A DNA stretch of 64,000 nucleotides from Rubrobacter_A sp965214435 (lineage in GTDB: Bacteria > Actinomycetota > Rubrobacteria > Rubrobacterales > Rubrobacteraceae): contig OZ243960.1 in NCBI GenBank assembly GCA_965214435.1, positions 2,914,001 to 2,978,000 of the forward strand, read 5' to 3'. Position 1 is the stretch's first letter. Each line of letters starts with the position of its first letter. This document shows positions 8,656 to 17,766 of the stretch, piece by piece. The translations under genes were made by a program, and so were the position numbers. The notes under the pieces are model-generated. The model saw only the letters and a program-made list of their open reading frames with translations, did not search any database and was not told where the DNA came from.

Positions 8656-9336
8656 TCAACAGGCCCGGCACAGACTGAGAGCGTGGACCTCCGCGGCTCC
8701 AGCTCGCGCGAGCGCCGCAGCGCAGGCGCTCATCGTGGCCCCGGTCGTCAGCACGTCGTCGATCAGCAATACCTTCCCGGCCACCGGAGCCCGCGCTCCG
8801 AAAGCACCCGCGACGTTTTCCCGCCGTCCGGCACCGGACAACTCGACCTGATCCCGAGTCTTCCGCAGCACCTCAAGGGCATCACGCACCGGCACTCCGA
8901 TATCTCTAGACAAACTCTGGGCCATCAACTCTGCCTGGTTGAAGCCCCGCTTCCTGAAGCGTGAGCGGTGCAGCGGCACCGGTACCACGACATCGAACTC
9001 GCCGTCGAGCGCCTCCAGCATCAGCGGTACCATGACCCGATCTACGACCGGTCGGTACCCCCGGTACTTAAGGGAGTGGATGACCTCTTTGCCAACTCCC
9101 TCATAGCGCAGCGGCGCCCGAGCGGTCTCGAAACCAAAGTCGAGCCCCTTGCACTCTTCACAAACGAAAGCCTCAAACGCGGTCGGCGTCCCGCACCGCT
9201 GGCAGAACGGTGGCTCTATACGAGGCAACTCTTCGTAACAGCCGCGGCACAGAACATCACTCGCCCGGCTGTCGCAAGCGACACACCGCTGCGGGTAGAA
9301 CAGGTCGGCCAGGGCGTCGAAGTAAGGTTTGTACAC
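8656..9336 (-). CDS. ComF family phosphoribosyltransferase-like protein
   Basis: Related to ComFC/GntX, a protein linked to DNA uptake in competent bacteria. The N-terminus carries four CxxC pairs consistent with zinc binding (CVAC, CRGC, CQRC, CEEC at about residues 18-60). The remainder is a type I phosphoribosyltransferase fold with the PRPP-binding loop VLLIDDVLTTGATM near 190. Length (226) is usual. It lies just downstream of a nucleotide-sugar pyrophosphorylase (9-base gap). No other competence genes are near, so a competence role is not shown. Confidence 0.88.
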   Translation of the reverse strand: MYKPYFDALADLFYPQRCVACDSRASDVLCRGCYEELPRIEPPFCQRCGTPTAFEAFVCEECKGLDFGFETARAPLRYEGVGKEVIHSLKYRGYRPVVDRVMVPLMLEALDGEFDVVVPVPLHRSRFRKRGFNQAELMAQSLSRDIGVPVRDALEVLRKTRDQVELSGAGRRENVAGAFGARAPVAGKVLLIDDVLTTGATMSACAAALARAGAAEVHALSLCRAC

Positions 9337-9345
9337 GGACTCGGG

Positions 9346-10446
9346 CTAGAAGCGGAGGCTCCTCGGCTGCAGGATGACGCCGGGGTTTATCCGAATACCC
9401 TGGTCGAGCACGTTGCCCTCGCCGACGACGCACCCGGCACCGAGAACCGAGAGCCCCCGGACTATCGCCTGCTGTCCGACCCGGGCACCAGGACCGATAA
9501 TAGATCCCCGCACCACCGCCCCCGCCTCGACCTCGACCCCGTCGAGCAGCACGCTCCCCTCGACCGTCGCGCCCTCGCCGACCCGGCAGTTCTTCCCGAT
9601 GGAGGAACGCCCGCCGATGGTCGAGTTCCGGCCGAAAGAGCATCCTTCGGCTACCGAGACTGGCGGTAGGATTTTGACACCCTTCTCGCTGCTGGTCGAC
9701 GGGTGGACGTCGAGGTACTCGAAGTTCTCGCCCGCCCCGACAGCCCCGGAGAGCACGTCGTGGGAAGCAGCCAGGTAGCTCCGCGGCGTGCCGACGTCGC
9801 GCCAGTAGGAGCTTGAGACGTGAGCCCGCAGGTGCCCTTCGGCCTGGAGGCGGGGGAAGATCTCCCGTTCTATCGAGACTTCCTGGCCCTCGGGGATCAT
9901 AGCCAGTATCTCCGGCTCCAGTACGTAGATACCGGCGTTGACCAGGTTCGTTGTCACCTCGTCGTAGGCCGGCTTCTCCAAAAACCGCCGCACCTGCATC
10001 TCGGCGTCGACCTCGACGAGGCCGTAGGCCGTTGGGTCCTCGACGCTGGTCAGCGTGATCGTCGCCAGCGACCCCGAAGCCTGATGGTTCTCTATCAGCC
10101 GGCGCAAATCAAGCCCGGTCAAAACGTCGCCGTTTACCACGATCAGCGGCCCGCCGTCGAGGTACGGTTCGGCGTTTTTGATCCCACCAGCCGTCCCGAG
10201 CGGCTCCTCTTCGACCGCGTAATCCAGCGTAAAGCCGTCAAGGTCTCGTCTGGCGAAGTACTCCTGTATCGGGTCCGGCAGATAACCCAGAGATAACACG
10301 ACCCCGTCCAGGCCGCCACCTTTGAGGAAATCGACCATGTACCCCATAAAGGGCTCGTTCCGGAGCGGAACCAGAGCCTTCGGGATGTCATAGGTGATCG
10401 GCCGCAGCCGGCTCCCCTGCCCCCCAACGAGAATTACAGCTTTCAT
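9346..10446 (-). CDS. Nucleotide-sugar pyrophosphorylase (mannose-1-phosphate guanylyltransferase-like)
   Basis: Activates a sugar-1-phosphate with NTP for glycan synthesis. The N-terminal Rossmann nucleotidyltransferase domain begins MKAVILVGGQGSRLRPITYD, with PKALVPL at about 24-30 and the metal-binding VVNGDVL near 104. The C-terminal 110 residues are hexapeptide repeats (IGKNCRVGEGATVEGSVLLD, VEVEAGAVVRGSIIGPGARVG) that form a left-handed beta helix. This two-domain form is commonly annotated as GDP-mannose or dTDP-glucose pyrophosphorylase; the nucleotide and sugar cannot be fixed from sequence alone. It follows nuoN by 12 bases. Confidence 0.85.
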   Translation of the reverse strand: MKAVILVGGQGSRLRPITYDIPKALVPLRNEPFMGYMVDFLKGGGLDGVVLSLGYLPDPIQEYFARRDLDGFTLDYAVEEEPLGTAGGIKNAEPYLDGGPLIVVNGDVLTGLDLRRLIENHQASGSLATITLTSVEDPTAYGLVEVDAEMQVRRFLEKPAYDEVTTNLVNAGIYVLEPEILAMIPEGQEVSIEREIFPRLQAEGHLRAHVSSSYWRDVGTPRSYLAASHDVLSGAVGAGENFEYLDVHPSTSSEKGVKILPPVSVAEGCSFGRNSTIGGRSSIGKNCRVGEGATVEGSVLLDGVEVEAGAVVRGSIIGPGARVGQQAIVRGLSVLGAGCVVGEGNVLDQGIRINPGVILQPRSLRF

Positions 10447-10458
10447 AGGAGCGTCAGT

Positions 10459-11892
10459 CTACAGCAAGCCGGAGGATGCGGCAAAGGCCGTCAGCGGACC
10501 AATAAACAGGAAGAACAGAACCGTCGAGATCGCGAGCGTGTAGACCGCGAAGCGCGCGCCCCCGACACCTTTAGGTTCTTCGTAGTCCCCGGTGGGTTCC
10601 TCGAAGAACATGTTGCGGATAATGCCGAAGTAGTACGGTACTGAGAGCACGCTATTTACGACCACGGCCCCGATCACAATAAACGTGGTTACCGTCCCGG
10701 CCTCGGCACCCGCGAAGATGATCCAGGCCTTCCCCCAGAATCCAGACAGCGGCGGTATGCCGACCAGCGCCGCCATAAAAACACCCATCGAGACCGCGAC
10801 CGCCGGCCGCAGCCTGAAGAGCCCGTTGTAGCTCTTGGCGTCCTCCCCGACGAGGTCTATGACCAGGAAAGCCCCGAGGTTCATAACGGCGTAGGCGGCG
10901 GAGTAGATCATCACGGCCTCTATAGCCCGCTGCGTACCCCCGCCCTGTAGCGCCGCGAACGCCGCGAAGATGTACCCCGAGTGGGCCACGGAACTGTAAG
11001 CCAGCATCCGGCGCACGTTCCGCTGGCGCAGCGCGAAGATGTTACCGACGAACATCGTCAGAATGGAGAGGAACACCATGACCGCTGTCCAAGTCCCTGA
11101 CGCGTCCGGCATACCCTCGACCAGTATGCGCAGGAGCACCGCGAACGTCGCGGCTTTAGGAGCCACGGAGAGGAAAGCCGCAGCGCTCGTCGGCGCACCC
11201 TGGTAGGCGTCCGGGGTCCAGAAGTGGAATGGGGCCGCGGAGACCTTGAACGCAAAGCCGGAGAGCAGCAGTACGAGCCCGAGCAGCGCTACCGGCGAGA
11301 GTTGGCCGGAGAACGTCTCGGCCACGGCGGAGAGCGCCGCGGAGCCGGTGACACCGTAGATCAGGACTATCCCGTACAGCAGGATCGAGGAGGCTATAAC
11401 GCCCGTGATCAGATACTTCATCCCGCCCTCGGAGCTTTCACGCCGCCGCCGGTCAAAGGCGACCAGCGCATACGACGGTATCGTCGCGAGTTCCAGCGCC
11501 ACGAAGATGCCGAACAGGTCCCGCATCGAGACCAGGAGCATCGCCCCGAGCGTGACCGAGAGGATAAGCGTCAGGTACTCCGGCATGTCCCCCGTCCGCT
11601 CGGCCCACCGCGCCGCCGCGAGGATCGCGAAGAAAGCCGACCCCGAGACTATGAGCTTGAAGTACAGTGCGAAGCCGTCGACAGCAAATCCGTCGCCGAA
11701 AAAGCTGCCGCTAAAGCCTGTGAGGAGCAGGACTACGGCACTGCCGAAGACCGCTACGGCCCCGAATGCGGCGATGCTGGCGACGAGGCCGGTAGCCCGT
11801 TCGGTAAACACGCCGACCATGAGGACGGCCACCAGGAAAAAGAAAGCCACAAACTCCGGTATCAGGCCGATAAACGTCCCAGCCGTAAACAC
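10459..11892 (-). CDS. nuoN: NADH-quinone oxidoreductase subunit N
   Basis: Antiporter-like proton-pumping subunit of respiratory complex I. The 477-residue product is almost wholly hydrophobic, with about 14 membrane segments. The conserved charged positions of the family are visible: a glutamate in the LFGIFVALELATIPSYAL helix, a lysine in the GFAFKVSAAPFHFWTPDAYQGAP loop, and a central lysine/arginine region in LRQRNVRRMLAYSSVAHSGY. It is the last gene of the nuo operon, one base after nuoM. Confidence 0.95.
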   Translation of the reverse strand: MFTAGTFIGLIPEFVAFFFLVAVLMVGVFTERATGLVASIAAFGAVAVFGSAVVLLLTGFSGSFFGDGFAVDGFALYFKLIVSGSAFFAILAAARWAERTGDMPEYLTLILSVTLGAMLLVSMRDLFGIFVALELATIPSYALVAFDRRRRESSEGGMKYLITGVIASSILLYGIVLIYGVTGSAALSAVAETFSGQLSPVALLGLVLLLSGFAFKVSAAPFHFWTPDAYQGAPTSAAAFLSVAPKAATFAVLLRILVEGMPDASGTWTAVMVFLSILTMFVGNIFALRQRNVRRMLAYSSVAHSGYIFAAFAALQGGGTQRAIEAVMIYSAAYAVMNLGAFLVIDLVGEDAKSYNGLFRLRPAVAVSMGVFMAALVGIPPLSGFWGKAWIIFAGAEAGTVTTFIVIGAVVVNSVLSVPYYFGIIRNMFFEEPTGDYEEPKGVGGARFAVYTLAISTVLFFLFIGPLTAFAASSGLL

Positions 11893-11893
11893 G

Positions 11894-13351
11894 CTAGTTA
11901 CCCCCTATCACGGTCAGAGCGACTTCCACCGCTGGCTCCTGGAGCCCGATCAGTAACCCCGGGAAGATTCCAAACAGTATTAATAGCGCCGCCAGCGGCA
12001 CCACGGCGGCCAACTCGACCGGCCCGGTATCCTTGACCGTCTCGTACTCCTCATGCTCGACCGGCCCGAAGACCGTCCGGGCCAGCATGTACAAGAGGTA
12101 CATCGCCGAGAGGACTATCCCGAGCGACGCCAGGATGCCGGCTACCGGGAAGGCCACGTACCCGCCCATGATGCTCATAAACTCCGAAACGAAGACCGCA
12201 AGCCCCGGCAGGCCCATCGCGGCCAAGGCGCCGAGCGACAGGAAACCTCCAGCCCACGGCATCCGGGCGGTGAGCCCGCCGAGTTCGGAGATCCGGCGGG
12301 TCCCGGTGCGGGCGTAGATCACCCCGACCAGGATAAATAAGAGCGCCGAGTACAGCCCGTGCGTCACCTGCTGCAAGACTGCCCCGTTGTAACCGACCAC
12401 CGTCACCGACGCTGCCCCGAGCAGGATAAACCCTAGCGTGCCTATCGAAGAGTACGCGATCAGCGCCTTCAAGTCCGGCTGAGCGAACGCCACGAAAGCA
12501 CCGTAGATGATGTTTATCACCCCGAAAGCCGCGACAAACGGCAGGTAAGGTTCTACGCCTTCGGGCAATAGCGGGACGGCGATGCTGAGTATCCCGTAGG
12601 TACCGAGCTTCGGCAGGATGCCGGAGAGCATAACGTTGGTTGAGATCGGGCTTGAGACGTACACGTCGAGCAGCCAACTGTGTAGCGGCACGGCGGGGAC
12701 TTTGATCAGAAGCCCGAACAGTATCGGGGCGGCGAGAGCTATCTGAGCGGTCCGGCTCAAGCCCGCGCCGGAGTTCAGCGCATCTATAGAGAACGTCCCG
12801 GCCAGGATACCGAACGCCAGAAAGCCGGCGAGCATCACCGTGCTCCCGAGAAACGTGTAGATAAAGAACTTTATAGCCGCCGGCCGCCGGTTCTCATCCC
12901 CCCAGATCCCGACCAGCAGGTACATCGGTATGAGCGTGACCTCGAAGAAGATGTAGAACAACACCAGGTCCTGGGCGGCAAAGACCCCGAGCATCCCGAG
13001 TTCGGCGACGAAGATCATGGCGAAGTACTGCTTGAGGTTGTCCTGCACGTCCCAGGACGCGAGCACCGCTATTACTGTTAGCAGTGCCGAGAGCGCGAAC
13101 ATCCCAAAACCGAGGCCCCCGAGACCCACCCGGTAGCCGATGTCCAGAGAGGAGATCCAGGCCACATCCGTCGAGAGCGACGAGGTGGTCAGAAGGTCCC
13201 CGCCGAACGCGAAGTAGATAAACACGACCAGCGCGAGCGGCACAGCCGCCGCCCCGAGAGCCGCGGACCTTATTAGCCGCTCATTCTCCGGCAGCAGCAG
13301 CATCCCGATAGCGGCGAGCAGCGGAACAAAAATCGTGATCGTCGTGATCAT
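11894..13351 (-). CDS. nuoM: NADH-quinone oxidoreductase subunit M
   Basis: Second antiporter-like subunit of complex I. The 485-residue protein has about 14 predicted membrane helices. It carries the hallmark glutamate helix FYIFFEVTLIPMYLLVGIWG, the lysine-containing GLLIKVPAVPLHSWLLDVYVSSP and the PDLKALIAYSSIGTLGF segment. It overlaps nuoL by 4 bases and is one base from nuoN, so the three pump subunits are translationally linked. Confidence 0.96.
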   Translation of the reverse strand: MITTITIFVPLLAAIGMLLLPENERLIRSAALGAAAVPLALVVFIYFAFGGDLLTTSSLSTDVAWISSLDIGYRVGLGGLGFGMFALSALLTVIAVLASWDVQDNLKQYFAMIFVAELGMLGVFAAQDLVLFYIFFEVTLIPMYLLVGIWGDENRRPAAIKFFIYTFLGSTVMLAGFLAFGILAGTFSIDALNSGAGLSRTAQIALAAPILFGLLIKVPAVPLHSWLLDVYVSSPISTNVMLSGILPKLGTYGILSIAVPLLPEGVEPYLPFVAAFGVINIIYGAFVAFAQPDLKALIAYSSIGTLGFILLGAASVTVVGYNGAVLQQVTHGLYSALLFILVGVIYARTGTRRISELGGLTARMPWAGGFLSLGALAAMGLPGLAVFVSEFMSIMGGYVAFPVAGILASLGIVLSAMYLLYMLARTVFGPVEHEEYETVKDTGPVELAAVVPLAALLILFGIFPGLLIGLQEPAVEVALTVIGGN

Positions 13352-15321
13352 AGTCTTACTCCCACCGCTACAGCAGCCACCGTAACCAGCGCGATCAGCG
13401 CGGCCATCAGAAACAGGAAGTCCGCGCCGACTATCGCCCCGATCACGAGTACGCTCAAGATTATGAACAGCGCGTAGTTCTGCACCCCGCCGCTCTGTAA
13501 CGGTTTGATGCGCTCCCCAATCCCGGACACCCCGCGCCCGAACCCGGTAACAAAGCGCCCGAGAGCCTGCCGGTCGAACGCCCGCGTCGCCCGGGCCACA
13601 GCATCCGCCCCCCGGACAAAGATCGCGCCATACAACGCATCGAAGTACCAGCCTTTATCCAGAAACCGGTGTAGTCCCGAAAAGCGCCGCGCGAGGCTCG
13701 TCGCCCGCGACGGCTGCTGTACGTAGAGTACATAAGCCAATGCTATACCCCCAGCCGCCACGACGACCGAGAGCGCCGCCAGCCAGAAGCTAAAGTTGTG
13801 CGGTTCGAGCGCCAGCGTCTCGGTAGCGACGTCGCTCGGCGCAACGAACTCCGCGAAGTAGTCTCGGAGCGGCAACCCGAAGCCTTCCGGGATACCGACC
13901 CAGCCGCTAACCACCGAGAAGAACGCCAGGATCACCATCGGCCCCGTCATTATCCCGGGTGACTCGACCGCGGTCCGGGCCTCCTCGGAGCGCGGCTCGC
14001 CCAGGAAAGCTATAAAGATTGCCCGGAAAATGTAGAACGCCGTGAGCAGCACCGTGATAAGCGCCATCGCGAACAACACGTAGAAGTGCTCCTCGAACGC
14101 CGAGGCCACGATGGTGTCCTTCGACCAGAAGCCGCTAAGAGGAAATATCCCGGCGAGTGAGAGCCCGGCCACGACCATTGTCCAGAACGTGATCGGCATT
14201 CGTCGCCGCAGGCCACCCATGTTGTCCATGTTGTATGTATTCATCGCGTAGATAATGCTCCCCGCCCCTAAGAACAAGAGTGCCTTGAAAAAGGCGTGGT
14301 TAAAAAGGTGGAACATACCGGCGGAGTATGATCCTATCCCGAGCGCCAGCATCATGTACCCGAGCTGCGAGACCGTCGAGTAGGCCACGACCCGCTTTAT
14401 GTCTTTCTTTACCAGCGCCATCGTGGCCGCCATGATCGCGGTAAACCCGCCGACGTACGCGACCGTCAGCATCGCCGTCTCGCTCTGCACAAAGATGTCG
14501 TAGGTCCGGGCGACCAGGTACACCCCCGCCGCGACCATCGTGGCCGCGTGGATCAAAGCGCTAACGGGCGTCGGGCCTTCCATGGCATCCGGCAGCCACA
14601 CGTGCAGCGGGAACTGCGCGCTCTTGCCGATGGCTCCCACGAAAACGAGTACGACCGCCGCCGTAAATAGCGACCCCCCGATAAACCCGGCGCTCGCCGC
14701 CGCGGCTATCCCCTCGAACGAAGTTGTTCCGGTCTGGGACCAGAAGATGATGATCCCGATAAACAGCGCCGCATCCCCGACCCGCGTCACGATAAACGCC
14801 TTGCGCGCCGCTTTCGTGGCCGACGGCTTCTGGAACCAGTGCCCGATCAGGAGGTACGAACATACTCCCACAAGCTCCCAGAAGATATACAACTCGATAA
14901 AGTTCGGCGCCACGACCAGCCCGAGCATCGAGGCGGTAAACAGGTTCAGTACCGCGTAGTACCAGGAAAAACGCGAGTCGTCCTCCATAAAGGCCCCGGA
15001 GTAGAGCTGGACCATGAGGCTCACGAAAAGGACCACGATCAGCATCACCGCCGCGAGGCTGTCTATGTAGACACCCATCGGGAACGAGCCGCCGGCCCCG
15101 AGGTCTATCCACTGCACCGCGAAGCTTATGGGCTCCCCGGTCTGCGCCACGACATAGAGCGCGACCCCGGCGAAAACCAGCGCCGGCACGAGCCCGAATA
15201 TCGCCACGTACTGGGAGTTCTGCTTGAGGATTCGCCCAAAAAGGGTGAGGATTACAAAGACCAGCGCCGGAAGAACCGGTATGGCCGCAAAGATCAACTG
15301 CCCGCCGAAGCTCTCGGCCAT
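13348..15321 (-). CDS. nuoL: NADH-quinone oxidoreductase subunit L
   Basis: Distal antiporter-like subunit of complex I. At 657 residues it includes the C-terminal lateral helix and final anchoring helix typical of NuoL. Conserved segments include IFWELVGVCSYLLIGHWF, the pump-channel region SAQFPLHVWLPDAMEGPTPVSALIHAATM, and the central KKDIKRVVAYSTVSQLGYMM. About 16 membrane helices are expected. It begins 56 bases after nuoK, the largest gap inside the operon. Confidence 0.96.
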   Translation of the reverse strand: MAESFGGQLIFAAIPVLPALVFVILTLFGRILKQNSQYVAIFGLVPALVFAGVALYVVAQTGEPISFAVQWIDLGAGGSFPMGVYIDSLAAVMLIVVLFVSLMVQLYSGAFMEDDSRFSWYYAVLNLFTASMLGLVVAPNFIELYIFWELVGVCSYLLIGHWFQKPSATKAARKAFIVTRVGDAALFIGIIIFWSQTGTTSFEGIAAAASAGFIGGSLFTAAVVLVFVGAIGKSAQFPLHVWLPDAMEGPTPVSALIHAATMVAAGVYLVARTYDIFVQSETAMLTVAYVGGFTAIMAATMALVKKDIKRVVAYSTVSQLGYMMLALGIGSYSAGMFHLFNHAFFKALLFLGAGSIIYAMNTYNMDNMGGLRRRMPITFWTMVVAGLSLAGIFPLSGFWSKDTIVASAFEEHFYVLFAMALITVLLTAFYIFRAIFIAFLGEPRSEEARTAVESPGIMTGPMVILAFFSVVSGWVGIPEGFGLPLRDYFAEFVAPSDVATETLALEPHNFSFWLAALSVVVAAGGIALAYVLYVQQPSRATSLARRFSGLHRFLDKGWYFDALYGAIFVRGADAVARATRAFDRQALGRFVTGFGRGVSGIGERIKPLQSGGVQNYALFIILSVLVIGAIVGADFLFLMAALIALVTVAAVAVGVRL

Positions 15322-15377
15322 CTAGCTCCTCTCAAAGCGCGCAGCCGCGCCGGTCAGGCCGGTTACACCGGTAACCC

Positions 15378-15728
15378 CTACCATTTCATCAAATTCACTT
15401 CGTCCACGTTGACCGTCCGTCGCGAGCGGAACACGGCCAAGACTATCGCCAGCCCGACCGCGACCTCGGCGGCGGCCACCGCTATAACCAGCACCGCGTA
15501 CCCGACACCCGTCCCGTTAGCAGCCGGCAGGTAGTCGGCGAACGCCACGAGCGAGAGGTTCACGCCGTTTATCATCAGCTCGATGCACATAAAGACCACC
15601 ACGGCGTTGCGGCGCACCAGTGCCCCCCACGCCCCGAGGGCGAACATCAGCGCCCCGACCACCAGAAAGCCTTCGAGCGGTATCTCGGCGTTTAGCGTGC
15701 TCAGGAACTCCTGCACCTGTGACGGCAC
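15378..15728 (-). CDS. nuoK: NADH-quinone oxidoreductase subunit K
   Basis: Small three-helix subunit of the complex I membrane arm. The 116-residue product contains VVFMCIELMINGVNLSLVAF with the conserved glutamate of helix 2 and a second acidic residue in AVAAAEVAVGLAIVLAVFR. About 15 extra residues precede the first helix relative to the common 100-residue form. It overlaps the last base of nuoJ. Confidence 0.95.
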   Translation of the reverse strand: MPSQVQEFLSTLNAEIPLEGFLVVGALMFALGAWGALVRRNAVVVFMCIELMINGVNLSLVAFADYLPAANGTGVGYAVLVIAVAAAEVAVGLAIVLAVFRSRRTVNVDEVNLMKW

Positions 15729-16252
15729 TAGCGGTTCTCCTCTTCCCCGGTCCGGCGGCGGCTTATGGAGATGGCCGCGATTATTGCGACCAGGAGCAGC
15801 ACCGAGATCACCTCAAACAGCAGCGCGAAGATTTCCGGTGCCCCGCCGACGCCAAGCAGGTTCTCTCCGAGCGCCGCTACGTCCTGGGAGTTTTGGCCGG
15901 ACCTGGCACCACCCCAGTCCTGGACCGAGAGCACGTAGGATATAAAAATCGCGATCCCTACAGCTACCAGCAGCCCCGGCCACTGCTGGCGCTGCAACAC
16001 CGTACTAAATCGCCGCGCCGACGGCCTTTGGGTAAACATGATCCCGAACAGAATAACCACCGTTACCGCCCCGACGTAGATCAAGACCTGAAAAGCCGCG
16101 AGCGCCGGGGCGTTCAGCATCACGAAAAAACCCGCGACCCCGAGAAAAGACCCCGACATAAACAGCGCCGAATGCACCACCTGCCGGCTTATAACCACCC
16201 CGAACGCGCAGACCAATGTCATGGACGCCAGAAAGACGAACGCTACGGTCAC
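15728..16252 (-). CDS. nuoJ: NADH-quinone oxidoreductase subunit J
   Basis: Membrane-arm subunit of complex I (174 residues, five predicted helices). It starts VTVAFVFLASMTL and contains the family segment LIYVGAVTVVILFGIMFTQR with the conserved glycine-rich helix 3. I place the start at the GTG (16250-16252), which overlaps the nuoI stop as GTGA. The open frame extends much further upstream, but only as a shadow of nuoI. The C-terminus ends in a charged RRRTGEEENR tail. Confidence 0.92.
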   Translation of the reverse strand: MTVAFVFLASMTLVCAFGVVISRQVVHSALFMSGSFLGVAGFFVMLNAPALAAFQVLIYVGAVTVVILFGIMFTQRPSARRFSTVLQRQQWPGLLVAVGIAIFISYVLSVQDWGGARSGQNSQDVAALGENLLGVGGAPEIFALLFEVISVLLLVAIIAAISISRRRTGEEENR

Positions 16253-16749
16253 GCCGCCTCGTCTCCCGTCGCAGCTTTCTTGGCGGGAGCTTTTTTGGCG
16301 GCCGGCTTCTTCTTTTTCACGGCGGGTTTCGGGTCTACGGTCGGATCTACCGGCCGCTCGCCGAACTGCCGGGCGAGTTCCAGACGGTTGTAAGCTTGGG
16401 CCTCGAACTCCTCGGTGTGGTAGATGCAGTTGACCGGGCAGACCTCGACGCACAGCGAGCAGTACATGCACCGCGAGTCGTCGATCACAAAACCGACCGC
16501 GTACGGTTTGGCTTTGCCCGAGCCATCCGCGTCACGCTTCTCCTGCTCGATGGAGATGCAGTGGTCCGGGCAGATCCTCATGCACTGCAGACACGCGATA
16601 CACCGGTCCATATCCACCGTCAGCATCCCGCGCGTCCTCTCCGGCAGGTCCCGCTTGAACTCCGGGTACTGGCGCGTGATCTTCTTGCCGAAGAGGTGCT
16701 TGAGGGTGATCCCCATCCCCTTCAATATTCCCTGTCCTACCTGGGGCAT
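16249..16749 (-). CDS. nuoI: NADH-quinone oxidoreductase subunit I (2x 4Fe-4S)
   Basis: Ferredoxin-like subunit carrying clusters N6a and N6b in the peripheral arm of complex I. Two CxxCxxCxxxC motifs are intact: CIACLQCMRICPDHC and CMYCSLCVEVCPVNC. The C-terminal 25-30 residues are a low-complexity lysine/alanine tail (KKKKPAAKKAPAKKAAT), absent from textbook NuoI and reminiscent of histone-H1-like tails. NuoB in this operon also has a charged tail. It lies between nuoH and nuoJ. Confidence 0.96.
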   Translation of the reverse strand: MPQVGQGILKGMGITLKHLFGKKITRQYPEFKRDLPERTRGMLTVDMDRCIACLQCMRICPDHCISIEQEKRDADGSGKAKPYAVGFVIDDSRCMYCSLCVEVCPVNCIYHTEEFEAQAYNRLELARQFGERPVDPTVDPKPAVKKKKPAAKKAPAKKAATGDEAA

Positions 16750-16772
16750 ACTCTTAAACTCCTCCTAAAACC

Positions 16773-17765
16773 TTAAAAGATCAGCATGACGCCAGCGGTC
16801 ACAAACAACCATATGAGCGTTATCGGGACCAGGATCTTCCAGCCAAAGTCCATGAGCTGGTCCATCCTGAGGCGTGGCACGCTCCACCGGATCCACTGGA
16901 AAGTAAACATGATAAACGCCGTCTTCAAACCGAACCAGACCCAGTTAAACGCCCCGAGACTAAGGAGTTCGAACGGCGGCTGCCAGCCACCGAGGAACAA
17001 AGTCGTGGTGATCGCCGCCATAAGCCCCATCGAGGCGAACTCCGCAGCCTGTATCAGCGCCCACGTCATCCCGGAGTACTCGATCATGAAACCACCCACG
17101 ATCTCGCTCTCCCCCTCCGGCAAGTCAAACGGCACCCGCTTGACCTCAGCTATCCCGGCTACGTAGAACACGATAAACATTGGTAGCTGCGGCAAGAAGT
17201 ACCAGTGCCAGAACCCTCCGGCCTGAGCCGCGACCACGTCCACCAGCGAGAGGCTCCCGGTCAGCATAACCACGCCGAGCAGGCTCAGAATGAGCGGCAC
17301 CTCGTAGGAGATCATCTGCGCCGCCCCGCGGAGTGCGCCTAAAAGTGAGAAAGTAGACCGGCTCCCGTAACCCGCCATGATTACCCCGAGAGCCCCGATG
17401 GACGTCATCGCGATAAAGAACAAAATAGCGATGTTCAAGTCCGTGACCACCGCGTCCGGCGCGAACGGTACTACGAGCCATACCGCGGCGGCCGGTAGGA
17501 ACATCGCGACGGGCGCCGCCAGAAACACCCACATGTCTGCCCGGTTGGGTGCCAGATTCTCTTTGGTAAACAGCTTGAAGACGTCGGCCGCCGGCTGTAA
17601 TAGCCCGCGCGGGCCGACCCGGTTAGGGCCGAAGCGGAGCTGGATGTAACCCGCCGTCTTGCGCTCGGCCATCGTCAGGATCGCCGCTAGGTTCAAAACG
17701 AGGAATATTACCGCCCCGAACGCGAGTATAAAGCGTATGGGTTCCTGGTTTAGAAAGTCCAGCAT
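16773..17765 (-). CDS. nuoH: NADH-quinone oxidoreductase subunit H
   Basis: Quinone-site membrane subunit of complex I (330 residues, about 8 helices). Diagnostic segments are MAERKTAGYIQLRFGPNRVG near residue 33, the acidic loop PFDLPEGESEIVGGFMIEYSG near 212, and FTFQWIRWSVPRLRMDQLM near the C-terminus. In canonical 14-gene operons nuoE, F and G lie between nuoD and nuoH. Here nuoH begins one base after the nuoD stop, so the NADH module is missing at this locus. Confidence 0.97.
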   Translation of the reverse strand: MLDFLNQEPIRFILAFGAVIFLVLNLAAILTMAERKTAGYIQLRFGPNRVGPRGLLQPAADVFKLFTKENLAPNRADMWVFLAAPVAMFLPAAAVWLVVPFAPDAVVTDLNIAILFFIAMTSIGALGVIMAGYGSRSTFSLLGALRGAAQMISYEVPLILSLLGVVMLTGSLSLVDVVAAQAGGFWHWYFLPQLPMFIVFYVAGIAEVKRVPFDLPEGESEIVGGFMIEYSGMTWALIQAAEFASMGLMAAITTTLFLGGWQPPFELLSLGAFNWVWFGLKTAFIMFTFQWIRWSVPRLRMDQLMDFGWKILVPITLIWLFVTAGVMLIF

Positions 17766-17766
17766 C